NCBI RefSeq assembly: GCF_010669225.1
Contig: NZ_CP048627.1
Coordinates: 1,439,292-1,503,291 of the forward strand
Length of the DNA stretch: 64,000 nucleotides
Direction of reading: 5' to 3'
DNA from: Megamonas funiformis
GTDB lineage: Bacteria; Bacillota; Negativicutes; Selenomonadales; Selenomonadaceae
In this document: positions 8,890 to 16,950 of the stretch, in pieces
How positions within the stretch are numbered: the stretch's first letter is position 1
Layout: each line of letters starts with the position of its first letter
Notes under the pieces: generated by a model
The model's input: only the letters and a program-made list of their open reading frames with translations
Database searches by the model: none
What the model was told of the DNA's origin: nothing
Translations under genes and position numbers: made by a program

Positions 8890-9018
8890 TGCTTTTTCTG
8901 CTAACTCTTTCTTTTCTGTTTCTATAAGTTCTTTTCGTTTGTAATCTGGACACTTTGAATTAGTACAAAAGCCTTCTGTATCAAGTTTTCTTCCGCAAAA
9001 TGTACAAAATTTAAGCAT
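8854..9018 (-). CDS. 54-aa zinc-ribbon protein
   Basis: Short gene with a clear zinc-ribbon: CTFCGRKLDTEGFCTNSKC (residues 5-23), then a lysine/glutamate-rich helix. Its ATG overlaps the end of the upstream gene by 8 bp, and GGAGG lies about 9 nt before it, so translation is coupled to the fibre chaperone gene. Function unknown. Its place beside the fibre cassettes may mean a role in fibre assembly or its control, but that is inference only. Confidence 0.7.
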   Translation of the reverse strand: MLKFCTFCGRKLDTEGFCTNSKCPDYKRKELIETEKKELAEKAKSTQEASKNKA

Positions 9019-9421
9019 TTGTCAATTCCTCCAATTTTTTTGCATATTCATCTAATATATTTTGTCGTTCCTGCTGTAGTTCAGTAACATACTCAGTATC
9101 GCCGTTATTTTTTGCAATCTGAATTGCTTCATCAATCGCTTTAACGTTGGCTTCATACTCCGATTTAAGCACATTTGCTCTCTCCTCTAATGTAATTACC
9201 CTAGCAGGCGCAGAAATCGGCTTACCGGTCTCGCTGTCGCGAATATATCCAGTGCCGTTGTCGCCGTCACCCATATTGCCGGTGTAATAGTTCCAATCTT
9301 CATCGGATATTTCAATATAGCCTTCGGATTTCAACTTTTCTTCGCCGCCCCAGTCGTTAGCTAATGCCTGCGGAACGGCGGCAATCTTTTGGCCCTCTTC
9401 ATCAAATTTCATTAAATACAT
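9011..9421 (-). CDS. Probable tail-fibre assembly chaperone
   Basis: 136 residues from the ATG at 9421, chosen because AAAGG precedes it by about 9 nt; an ATG at 9451 lacks a ribosome site. Features: MYLMKFDEEGQ opening, a WNYYTGN segment, YIRDSETGKPI, then a long charged helix (residues about 75-136). This N-terminal fold plus coiled-coil tail is the layout of tail-fibre assembly proteins. Unusually it is separated from its fibre gene by the silent cassette array, which suggests one constant chaperone serves all the tips. Family assignment is by layout and position, not a strong motif. Confidence 0.65.
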   Translation of the reverse strand: MYLMKFDEEGQKIAAVPQALANDWGGEEKLKSEGYIEISDEDWNYYTGNMGDGDNGTGYIRDSETGKPISAPARVITLEERANVLKSEYEANVKAIDEAIQIAKNNGDTEYVTELQQERQNILDEYAKKLEELTNA

Positions 9422-9499
9422 AAAATCAGCCTTTCTTCTATAAATCTTCATTTTTTACATCAGATATATTTATAAACTCATTTTTTCAACTCCTTTAAA

Positions 9500-9724
9500 C
9501 AATGGGGAAGTGCCAATGGAACAGATGGTTCTAACCCTCCGTGGTATAACTTCCCTATTTCTTTTCCTGATATATGTTATCAAGTAGTTACAAACCGCAA
9601 AGATAATGGTTGGGGAGCGGTAGATGGAAACTCAGCTGGAGCTTGTGATTGGAATAAAACTCAAGTTAGAATATATTCCAATGATGGCACTGTTCCAGTA
9701 AATTATATTGCAATAGGTAAATAA
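9500..9724 (+). other. Silent tail-fibre tip cassette 1 (plus orientation)
   Basis: Open frame of 74 codons from the shared box (CAA TGG GGA) to TAA with no start codon or ribosome site of its own. It encodes QWGSANGTDGSNPPWYNF, then PISF, and ends YIAIGK, the same skeleton as the expressed fibre tip (QWG, LPISF, YIALGI). It points opposite to the fibre gene, so it can be joined in frame only after inversion between 9500 and 10559. It lies tail-to-tail with cassette 2, 14 bp apart. Confidence 0.85.
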
Positions 9725-9738
9725 AATAATATTTTATA

Positions 9739-9930
9739 TTAAATACCTAACGCTAACCATAAACCATCATTATTAGTACCACAAAGAATTTGGAAACTTT
9801 TTACACTTAAACTATATACTCTATCTGAACCTTGTCCACCTCCAATAGGAGTTACTATACAACAAAAAGCTTGCTTGGTAAAAGCTATAGGAAAAGTTAC
9901 AAACTGAGTATCATGTCCTTTTCCCCATTG
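9739..9930 (-). other. Silent tail-fibre tip cassette 2 (minus orientation)
   Basis: 63 codons plus stop starting at the shared box (9930). No start codon. Encodes QWGKGHDTQFVTF, PIAF, and ends GLWLALGI. Same orientation as the fibre gene, so it would first have to be flipped with a neighbour and then brought in by a second inversion. The central 40 residues have no obvious similarity to the other tips. Confidence 0.85.
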
Positions 9931-10122
9931 TTACTTGCCTATAGCAATGTAATGAGTAATACATGAGTGCCGTTTTTGAGCGTTAAAATAATTTAAATTG
10001 CTGACATTGTTTATGGTATTATCATTATTATCGAAACTATAACTTCCACATACAGCGATTTTGTAAAAAGAAGTAAATGTTACAGGAAAATAATTTTTTC
10101 CGTTGTTCCATTCTCCCCATTG
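9931..10122 (-). other. Silent tail-fibre tip cassette 3 (minus orientation)
   Basis: 63 codons plus stop starting at the shared box (10122); the TAA at 9933-9931 directly abuts the box of cassette 2. Encodes QWGEWNNGKNYF, PVTF, and ends HYIAIGK. No start codon or ribosome site. It is a single-orientation segment, like segment D of the R64 shufflon, and lies head-to-head with cassette 4 (13 bp between boxes). Confidence 0.85.
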
Positions 10123-10135
10123 TCAATTATGTGAA

Positions 10136-10361
10136 CAATGGAGGATTTAATCAGATTATTTACAGAAATATTACTAAAATAACCTTGCCAATAACTTTTG
10201 TTAATCCGTTTATAGCATTAGCAACTCCTTACAATGATGATAAAGATGTATCAGGAAATTATCTAGCAGGCTTTGCTATTAGAAATTTAACAAATACAGA
10301 TTTTAAGATAAATCAGGCTGATGTTGGATTATATGCTAGTTGGATAGCTATAGGATATTAA
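10136..10361 (+). other. Silent tail-fibre tip cassette 4, frameshifted at its box
   Basis: Encodes GFNQIIYRNITKITLP, ITF, and ends WIAIGY. Its box reads ACAATGGAGGA, one base longer than the ACAATGGGGA of the others. In the fibre frame it would give Gln-Trp-Arg-Ile-stop; removing that A restores QWGFNQ, which closely resembles the expressed QWGFDN. It lies tail-to-tail with the expressed tip, the two stop codons overlapping at 10358-10361. Probably an inactive cassette, or one switched by slippage. Confidence 0.8.
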
Positions 10362-11905
10362 ATACCCAATGCTATATAACATACAGAGACTCCATATAGA
10401 TATGAAAAACTATTTAAAGCTTTAGTATTTATATGGTAACCACAATTAGCACTTTCATCAGTATTAATACCAGAAGCTACTATGATTGAAAAATTATTAA
10501 AACTTATTGGCAATGTAATTGTTCGTCTATTAATATGACGATTATCAAATCCCCATTGTAGAATTAGACCATTACTAAATTTAACCCAACCATTTTGTGT
10601 TAAACTACCACCAACAATACCACCGAGTGTGCCGTCCGTTTTAAATTGATTAATGAGGTTTCGGACAAATGCGGTCGTAGCGATTTTAGTGCTGTTATCC
10701 GAAGTGCCTTGCGTCGGTGCGGTTGGGCTTCCTGTAAGTGCGGGGCTTGCTTTTGGTGCTAAGGTTGATAAATCAATACTGCACTGCGACAATGTGCCAC
10801 CATTCATGTAAATCGGTCTATTGGCATTGCCGACAGTGCTTCCACTTGCTACCGGTGAACCTGCATTTAAATAAATAGGTTTTACGCCACTACCCACGGT
10901 TCCCGTTCCCAATTTGCTTGCTGTAGTGGCGTTGGAGATTGTTCCGCCCGTATGTGCCAAAGTCCTCCACGCACTCCATTTATCAATACTACTGTCTCTG
11001 GCATTTCTATAATACATATTAGCAGGCGTAGCATCACCGCCGCTCCATTCCGTCACAATTTGTATTGCGCCAGCTCCTCTAATAGATAGACAATTACCAT
11101 AAGCACACGGGAAACCATTATTATAAACTTTACTCCATGTCATGCCAACAGGTAATGCGCTGGCAAGTGTATTTCCTGTTATGGCTTTTTCCGTAACTAT
11201 ATTTGCATTTGTAGCATTAGCAACGTTATTTACAGTTACACTGCTTGTACTTCCATTTCCTTTTGTAACTGTTAATGTTGCATTGCTTCCCGTAACCCCT
11301 TTTACATATGTTGTATCTATCTGTTGCCCACGGCTGTCCTGCGTGGCTTTGGTGGCACTTGCCGCGCTGGACGCAGAAGGAACTGCTTTCCATGTTCCAT
11401 CTCCCGCTAAAAAGTGGCTTGCATTGCCATCTCTTTTCGGTGCAAGTCCGTTTGCACTAGTAGATACAACAGCGGTACTTGCTTTGCCATTCCATGTATT
11501 TTTTTCAGTATCCGTTACAAATCTATGCGTCGCGTCCTGAGTAATCATGGTGGCAGGATGCGAACTAGGGTGTATATAATTGTTTGCTCCTGTTGCTATG
11601 CCGTCCAGCTTTTTCTTCAACTCCGGTGTCATGTAGCCCTTTAAACTGTCCGTAACTACTCGCCAGTCCTGTTCATTTACCACGTTTTGCAGGGTATCAT
11701 GCCACTGCTTAAGCAGTTTTTCATTGGATAGGAGCGCACTAAGGATTAAGTTCATGCCGGTGTACAACACTTTATCTTTTGCGATAATCTGTGGAATTTC
11801 TAAAAACCAGTCATGACCGTTTTCTAATGCTCCAGGGCGTTTATAACCGTCTATTTCTGTCGGGAACTCGAGCCCGAACTCTGTTTTTAATTCTTCAGCG
11901 TTCAA
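10358..11905 (-). CDS. Tail fibre protein with switchable C-terminal tip
   Basis: 515 residues from a TTG start after GAGGTGAT. The N-terminal part attaches to the baseplate. Mid-region fibre repeats include THRFVTDTEKNTWNGKA and SPALTGSPTAPT, then TKIATTAFVRNLI. The C-terminal domain resembles gp53-like fibre tips (NGWVKFSNGLILQWG, then ITLPISF, ending YIALGI). The crossover box falls at residues 450-452, so only the last 66 residues vary. The constant part ends exactly where four silent alternatives begin. Receptor binding at the cell surface is expected for the tip. Confidence 0.9.
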   Translation of the reverse strand: MNAEELKTEFGLEFPTEIDGYKRPGALENGHDWFLEIPQIIAKDKVLYTGMNLILSALLSNEKLLKQWHDTLQNVVNEQDWRVVTDSLKGYMTPELKKKLDGIATGANNYIHPSSHPATMITQDATHRFVTDTEKNTWNGKASTAVVSTSANGLAPKRDGNASHFLAGDGTWKAVPSASSAASATKATQDSRGQQIDTTYVKGVTGSNATLTVTKGNGSTSSVTVNNVANATNANIVTEKAITGNTLASALPVGMTWSKVYNNGFPCAYGNCLSIRGAGAIQIVTEWSGGDATPANMYYRNARDSSIDKWSAWRTLAHTGGTISNATTASKLGTGTVGSGVKPIYLNAGSPVASGSTVGNANRPIYMNGGTLSQCSIDLSTLAPKASPALTGSPTAPTQGTSDNSTKIATTAFVRNLINQFKTDGTLGGIVGGSLTQNGWVKFSNGLILQWGFDNRHINRRTITLPISFNNFSIIVASGINTDESANCGYHINTKALNSFSYLYGVSVCYIALGI

Positions 11906-11918
11906 ATTATCACCTCAT

Positions 11919-12392
11919 TTAAAATTCTACTGTCCAGCGGAATACTGCGCCGCTTTCCGCGTCTATACCTTTGCTTGTCAGAAGCCTCATCTTTGCGGCG
12001 GTATGGTCTTCTTCGTCAATCAAGGCAACCTCATTAATAGCTCCCGTATAAACTCCAGCTTCGATTTCAGCTTCAAATTGTACGCTTGTTTCTACAGGAT
12101 AGGTTACAGAAGTAATATCTTTGGTCAAAACAACGTTATTCAAGTTACCGTTATCAGAAGGTGGCGCCGGATTGCCCTGGTCATCCGTTTCACCGGCAAT
12201 GCCAAATGCCATTTTTGCTATTTTTGCAATAGCACCTGTCGTCCCGATTGCCTGTGCAAATGCCGCTCTGTAATCGGTTGTAGTTTTTTTATTGGATTGT
12301 AAAAAAGTATCCTGATTAAATTCTGCCAGCGGCACTGCTTCGCCGTTTACTGCCAGTGTCTGTTTCGGATTAATGTTCTGTGTATTACTCAT
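11919..12392 (-). CDS. Tail protein of unknown function, upstream of the fibre
   Basis: 157 residues. N-terminal low-complexity part, then a beta-rich region (TSVTYPVETSVQFEAEIEAGVYTGAINEVALID) ending FRWTVEF. I do not recognise a named family. Similar proteins sit between the YmfQ-like protein and the fibre in contractile phages and probably join fibre to baseplate. It overlaps the upstream gene by 4 bp and precedes the fibre start by 13 bp, so the three are tightly coupled. Confidence 0.65.
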   Translation of the reverse strand: MSNTQNINPKQTLAVNGEAVPLAEFNQDTFLQSNKKTTTDYRAAFAQAIGTTGAIAKIAKMAFGIAGETDDQGNPAPPSDNGNLNNVVLTKDITSVTYPVETSVQFEAEIEAGVYTGAINEVALIDEEDHTAAKMRLLTSKGIDAESGAVFRWTVEF

Positions 12393-13414
12393 AGTCTTTC
12401 AAACGTTCCTTTCTTCATAACTCCGTTTTTATCTGTGCTGTAACAGGTGCATAGGTTTTCCATATGCGTGTTTTGCATGGTGTAGCTGCCTTCCCATGCG
12501 TGGCTGCCGTCCCAACAAAAAGAGCCGTCCCATAGGTTTTTTGCGTTCCCTGTGGTTCGGCTCTGCATAGCATTAATTTTACCTGTATTTAATGCCCTGT
12601 GTTCAATGTTTTGTTTTAAGTCTATATCTACATAATAAATACTGCCTGCTTTATGGCTTGTTAAAAGTCTGTGCTTAGATGTTATTTTATACGTTATATC
12701 TGCGCTTTGTCCTGTCTTAAAGGTCTGTGCAGAATTAACTTTAGTTAAAATGTCTATAATATGGGGCTGCCTTTCTTTGTATTTTGCATCCGGTTTTATG
12801 CCACTCCAGTCGATACTGCCGTCCCAGCACCATACGCCGTCCCAGTACGTATTTTCCGCCGTGCCCAAATTCCAGAAATTATGGTTGGCATTAATGTACT
12901 GGATAATACTTGCTCTATGGCTTGTTAAAATCTGACTTATAATCCTGATTACTATAGCAAAACCCAAATGCGCTGGTTTATATGTATTTACGGCGTCTAA
13001 TAACTCCTTCCATTTTATTTCATCATCACCGCTGACACATAATTCAAACCAGTATTCAGGATTATACTGAATTATATAGCCGGATTTATTTTCACAAAAT
13101 ATATTTATTAAATTGTTCATGAACGTTTCAGATACGGTATTTGCACCTTGCAGTTTCAAGAGTATCTGTATACGTCTGTCTTCTATGCCGGCATTTTCTT
13201 TTACGGATATCCCAAGAACTCTTTCCCAGTCAGAAAGGCCCCATGTTGCCGTTTCAACAAAAAGCTGATTTTTTACATCCAATACAGCAAGTCTCAACTT
13301 TTCATGCTCATCATCGCTGATTAACTCTGTGTTTTTAAAGTCATCATCAATCGGCAGAAATTTCGGCAGATGCTTCAATGTTTTTACAGGTGTTCGTCTA
13401 AGTAGAAATAACAT
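12389..13414 (-). CDS. YmfQ/XkdU-like baseplate protein
   Basis: 341 residues from ATG 13414, preferred because GAGGTGG lies 6 nt upstream; the ATG at 13429 overlaps that site. The YmfQ/XkdU-type region (about 30-155) shows WGLSDWERVLGI, then EDRRIQILLKL and YKPAHLG. The C-terminal half carries two WDG-type repeats (TYWDGVWCWDGSIDWSG, NLWDGSFCWDGSHAWEG), unusual for XkdU and probably a fibre-docking or carbohydrate-like extension. Follows baseplate J with a 17-bp overlap. Confidence 0.82.
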   Translation of the reverse strand: MLFLLRRTPVKTLKHLPKFLPIDDDFKNTELISDDEHEKLRLAVLDVKNQLFVETATWGLSDWERVLGISVKENAGIEDRRIQILLKLQGANTVSETFMNNLINIFCENKSGYIIQYNPEYWFELCVSGDDEIKWKELLDAVNTYKPAHLGFAIVIRIISQILTSHRASIIQYINANHNFWNLGTAENTYWDGVWCWDGSIDWSGIKPDAKYKERQPHIIDILTKVNSAQTFKTGQSADITYKITSKHRLLTSHKAGSIYYVDIDLKQNIEHRALNTGKINAMQSRTTGNAKNLWDGSFCWDGSHAWEGSYTMQNTHMENLCTCYSTDKNGVMKKGTFERL

Positions 13415-14432
13415 TAAAATCCACCTCATTTTCTAAAATTGGCAACTGTTCTTCAGTGAGAGGTATGTTTTTTGCCTCACCGTTTAAAGTCAGACTGTCA
13501 TAGTCAATAACGCCACTGCACTCTAAAAGTGTTTTGCCGATATGAGCAACGGATACGTAACCACGATTAAAGCCTATTTCTTTAAAATACGTATCAACCT
13601 TTTCTTTGAATTCATCCTTATTTACGCTGCCGTAAATATTGGCTGCTATTTTTACATTCACGGCAGTTGCTGATACTACGGTTAAATCTGCGCCGATCGG
13701 TTTTTCTTCTTCAAGGTAGGCACGGACTTTATTTAGCAGTGTTTCATCAGCAACGTTCAGATTTGCGTCAATTATAACCACCTTGACTGTACCGTTGCCA
13801 TTCCAAAGAGGAATACATCTTGCACCACCTACGCCTTCAATCTCGCGTGCCCAAAGTTCATAATTATTTTTATTGCCGCTTGTCGCTGGATTTCTGACTT
13901 TAAACAAATACCTGTCGAGTAATTCAGCATCCGTTTCTTCGTCATAACCGCCCATTGTCGGTTCGGAATTTATCACACTGTTTATACCGGGAATAGACAT
14001 GGAAATAACATTTATAGTTTCAGCATCTACATTGCCGATAACTCCGGCAGTTACAGCTTCAATATTTATCTGTCCATTTTCTTTTATATCCGTATTTTCC
14101 GTAGCTACAAACTGGATACCGCTTTCTGTTGCAAAGGTAGCTCCTGCATAAACCGTGCCCGTGCCTTTTACGGTCAAAACACCTATAGCTTTGGTAGCTT
14201 CTTTACGGATAACGCCGTACTGTTTAGCCAACATGGTCAAATATTCACCGTATGAGGTATCTGCAAAGGCAACTTTATTTAATTCCTCAAGTTCAACTTC
14301 AGCTTTGGCAAACTCGATTGAGTTGCTGGCGAGTGCATCATACTGGAACGTTCCTTCAAACAGCCCAGTCTTTGCCCTTGAGCTATTTATCATTTCCTGC
14401 AATATATCTTTTTGGTCTCTTGCCTTATACAT
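13398..14432 (-). CDS. Baseplate J-like protein (XkdT/gpJ)
   Basis: 344 residues of the Baseplate_J family, which forms the wedge linking baseplate hub to periphery in contractile tails. The family segments are visible: LTVKGTGTVYAGATFATESG, then VTAGVIGNVDAETI and PTMGGYDEETDAELLDR, followed by NYELWAREIEGV. It sits between XkdS-like and XkdU-like genes as in PBSX, overlapping both. Confidence 0.92.
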   Translation of the reverse strand: MYKARDQKDILQEMINSSRAKTGLFEGTFQYDALASNSIEFAKAEVELEELNKVAFADTSYGEYLTMLAKQYGVIRKEATKAIGVLTVKGTGTVYAGATFATESGIQFVATENTDIKENGQINIEAVTAGVIGNVDAETINVISMSIPGINSVINSEPTMGGYDEETDAELLDRYLFKVRNPATSGNKNNYELWAREIEGVGGARCIPLWNGNGTVKVVIIDANLNVADETLLNKVRAYLEEEKPIGADLTVVSATAVNVKIAANIYGSVNKDEFKEKVDTYFKEIGFNRGYVSVAHIGKTLLECSGVIDYDSLTLNGEAKNIPLTEEQLPILENEVDFNVIST

Positions 14433-14847
14433 TAATCACCAGCTCCCCGTAAACCGTGGTTAAATCAATTTCACAGTTTAATTCTGTTTTTTCCCGATTT
14501 ATTGTTATGGAATTTATGGATTTTATATATGGGTTTACCATTAAACATTCAATTATAGCCCTTTTAAATTCGGAAATCCTCTCACAGACAGTCATGACCT
14601 TGCCAATAAATTTCTTTAGTTCAATACCATATTGCCAGCTATATGCTGTATATCTGAAACGTTCTGTTTTCAGTGCCTTATAAATCCAGACTTTTATAGC
14701 TTCATTTCCTTCGACTAACACGTGATTACCGGCATTATCATAGATGAACTTGTCCGTGTCGAAATCCCATGCGTATTCTTTATATAGCGGTAAATCTTCT
14801 TCTGTAGCAATTGTATTTGTGCTGGTAAATGGAAATTCATCACTCAA
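14425..14847 (-). CDS. XkdS-like baseplate protein (DUF2634)
   Basis: 140 residues. A DUF2634/gp25-type wedge protein: EYAWDFDTDKFIYDNAGNH, then EAIKVWIYKALKTERFRYTAYSW and a conserved YGIELKKFIGK. In contractile tails this lysozyme-like-fold protein initiates sheath assembly at the baseplate. Overlaps its neighbours by 8 bp on each side, in the XkdR-XkdS-XkdT order. Confidence 0.87.
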   Translation of the reverse strand: MSDEFPFTSTNTIATEEDLPLYKEYAWDFDTDKFIYDNAGNHVLVEGNEAIKVWIYKALKTERFRYTAYSWQYGIELKKFIGKVMTVCERISEFKRAIIECLMVNPYIKSINSITINREKTELNCEIDLTTVYGELVINV

Positions 14848-15262
14848 GTTTTACCACCTCTTCATTTATAATATAGAGCTGACCTTCTGCGCCTTCGCAC
14901 GGCAGGATACTGACCCAGTCGCCGACTTTCAGCGTATCGGTGTAGATAAAATTTTCAGTATAGTCATTATCTATACTGTGATTATGACTTTCATATGAAC
15001 TGTCGCCGCTACCGCCTGATTTATTCTGTGTTGCGGAAACTAAATGTCCTCGTGCCGTTCGTTCATAGCCTACAAGAAGCCGTTTTGAAATATACGCATT
15101 TTCCTTTGTAAGCTCAATATTATTTGCTTTAATAATAAAATTGGGCGGCGGCTCGACTACGATACCGATAAAAGCACTGCGCGGAACGTGAGACTGTGCA
15201 ACGCCGTGCATAATATTTACAATTTCCTCAACACTTGCTTCTGCACTGGGGATTTGTTCCAT
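14840..15262 (-). CDS. XkdR-like protein (DUF2577)
   Basis: 140 residues. DUF2577 members occur between the XkdQ hub protein and XkdS. Visible features: a short helical start, ARGHLVSATQNKSGGSGDSS (a glycine-rich loop), DTLKVGDWVSILPCEGAEGQ, resembling an OB-type barrel. The exact role in the spike or hub is not known. Ten bases after the XkdQ-like gene, overlapping XkdS. Confidence 0.82.
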   Translation of the reverse strand: MEQIPSAEASVEEIVNIMHGVAQSHVPRSAFIGIVVEPPPNFIIKANNIELTKENAYISKRLLVGYERTARGHLVSATQNKSGGSGDSSYESHNHSIDNDYTENFIYTDTLKVGDWVSILPCEGAEGQLYIINEEVVKLE

Positions 15263-15271
15263 TTATATCAC

Positions 15272-16237
15272 CTACTTTTTCGTTTTTTCTTGTGGGGCTT
15301 TTTCCTCGTTCATCATATTTTCAAATTCAAGTTCAATTTTCATCATGTGGTTGCCGTTTTGAAATGTGTGTACATCAGATTTAACCCAGAATTTACCGGC
15401 GTTTAAACTGTCTCTTATTTCTATAGAATAAGAGGATTTAACTCGATAGTCGCCGATGAGCGTAAGAGAGCCGCTTCTGTCCGGTCCTTTGAGCATTGCC
15501 TCGACTTCCTTGTTAGTATCCTTGTTTGGGTCGGTTTTGTAAACGTCCTGTATCATAGAGTATTTACCAATCCATTCATCATTACGCTTATATCCCGTCA
15601 TATTGCCCTGCTGGTCGGTAATCATTATCTGATTTATCATGTTTTCAATGCTTTCCTTATAGGTGCTCTCTGTCATATTGCTACGGCTGTCGGCAACATA
15701 ATTTTCGATTAACGTACCTTTTAAGATGATATCAAGCTGGTCGTTGTTCATAATCGGGTGATATTTTTCACCTGTTTTTTTACTTGCCTCCGTATAAGCC
15801 ATCATAATTATTTGATATCCTGTTTTACGGTCCGCAATAAAACTTACAGGAATACCTGTTTTTACTAAATTACCAACTTTTATACCCAGTTCCTTACATA
15901 TTACTGTTGTAATATCTTCAGCTGTTATATTCACAAATTTTTTAGTTATTTTAGATTTACTTAAAATAAATAAATTATCAAAAGTAGTAATTCGTACATT
16001 GGAATTTTGTCTATTTTTCTCTACATCAAAAACATTACCTCGAAAGACAATATTGTTTTCTTCGTCATATCCAAAAATAGTTTCTCCATTATTTATTGTT
16101 AACACTGGAATATTAGGGTCTCTGTCATCTTGTACATAATCAAATACTAATTTTCTTGCCACCTGAAGTCGTGAACCGCTCCATGTAACTTTTTTCACTA
16201 ATGTAGAAATATCCTTACCTTTATAAAATATTTTCAT
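15272..16237 (-). CDS. XkdQ-like baseplate hub protein
   Basis: 321 residues. Hub protein of the XkdQ/YqbQ type, equivalent to gpD/gp27. N-terminal domain (KIFYKGKDISTLVKKVTWSG) is followed by the family core (DNLFILSKSKITKKFVNITAEDI, then YHPIMNNDQLDIILKG) and a C-terminal domain with FWVKSDVHTFQNGNHMMKIEL. It forms the central ring through which the tape measure passes. Four-base overlap with the XkdP-like gene (ATGA). Confidence 0.87.
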   Translation of the reverse strand: MKIFYKGKDISTLVKKVTWSGSRLQVARKLVFDYVQDDRDPNIPVLTINNGETIFGYDEENNIVFRGNVFDVEKNRQNSNVRITTFDNLFILSKSKITKKFVNITAEDITTVICKELGIKVGNLVKTGIPVSFIADRKTGYQIIMMAYTEASKKTGEKYHPIMNNDQLDIILKGTLIENYVADSRSNMTESTYKESIENMINQIMITDQQGNMTGYKRNDEWIGKYSMIQDVYKTDPNKDTNKEVEAMLKGPDRSGSLTLIGDYRVKSSYSIEIRDSLNAGKFWVKSDVHTFQNGNHMMKIELEFENMMNEEKAPQEKTKK

Positions 16238-16950
16238 TTTAGATTCTTCCTCAAATTTAATTTTGTTACATTGTTTATAGCTAAATTTTTTAAGTCATTA
16301 GACTGCACAATATTTCGCCAATGACTGTAATCACCATAGACTTTTTTTGAAGCATCTAAAATATCATCAGCTTTATCTACCCAACTTTCTGGATTTTCAG
16401 GCTCATCAGTTCGTTTTTTCAAGCCTGTGGTTTCGTCTATTTGTTTTTCATTATTAGCACTTGGTGTATTAAGCTCTTTATATTCAATAAAAGATAATTT
16501 GTAATAAATATCCCTTGTGCCGTCCTGTTCACGGTAGGTGAATTCCCGAAGCCCCATCATCAAATTTACGGGGCTGTCGGTTATTATTACCCTTATCGGC
16601 TTTTTAGCTTCTTTCCACTTTGTGAGTAGTTCCACGCATTCAATCGGATTTTTAACATCTCCCACGATAAACGGATAATCATGTTTCGGATGCGGGAAAA
16701 AGCCGGAAAAACTAAGCCGTTTAAGTTTTGCATTGCCAAATAGCATAGCTTCACCGAAATCAAGGATATCTATTGTTTCATTATTTTGTGCTGTTTTTAT
16801 TTCGTAACTGCGGGGAGTAACAGGAATAGTGAATTTTTCATTGTCTGAACTTAATATTATTTGCCGTTTGGCAGCAGTTTCATTCCCTAATGCCAAAGAT
16901 AATAAATTTACTACGCTGTAGGCTTTATTCATAAAACTGTCAAGGCTCAT
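16234..16950 (-). CDS. XkdP-like tail protein
   Basis: 238 residues. Matches the XkdP/YqbP N-terminal domain (FTIPVTPRSYEIKTAQNNETID, then FGEAMLFGNAKLKRLSFSGFFP and PIECVELLTKWK). The LysM domain often found in XkdP is not visible; the C-terminus is instead short and charged. It probably caps the hub or binds the tape measure. Starts exactly where the tape measure gene ends. Confidence 0.83.
   Translation of the reverse strand: MSLDSFMNKAYSVVNLLSLALGNETAAKRQIILSSDNEKFTIPVTPRSYEIKTAQNNETIDILDFGEAMLFGNAKLKRLSFSGFFPHPKHDYPFIVGDVKNPIECVELLTKWKEAKKPIRVIITDSPVNLMMGLREFTYREQDGTRDIYYKLSFIEYKELNTPSANNEKQIDETTGLKKRTDEPENPESWVDKADDILDASKKVYGDYSHWRNIVQSNDLKNLAINNVTKLNLRKNLK

Larger units (their letters stand above)
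9500..10559. repeat. Five inverted/direct crossover boxes of the fibre cassette array
   Basis: The box ACAATGGGGA occurs on plus at 9499-9508 and on minus at 9922-9931, 10114-10123 and 10550-10559. A variant ACAATGGAGGA is on plus at 10135-10145. Only about 10 bp is common; the flanks differ. Every box lies at the same codon position (Gln-Trp-Gly) at the start of an alternative fibre tip. Together they define two back-to-back cassette pairs and one single cassette, a shufflon-like layout. Confidence 0.8.

Noticed and set aside
9505-9518. GTGCCAAT in cassette 1, similar to the R64 sfx core
   Set aside because: It occurs in only one of the five junctions, so it is not the crossover site here.
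10077-10361. Independent plus-strand gene of 94 codons
   Set aside because: It is cassette 4 read from an accidental start across the head-to-head boxes; no ribosome site.
9500-11905. Diversity-generating retroelement acting on the tail fibre
   Set aside because: No reverse transcriptase gene and no template/variable repeat pair with adenine-specific changes; the alternative tips are whole unrelated cassettes in both orientations.
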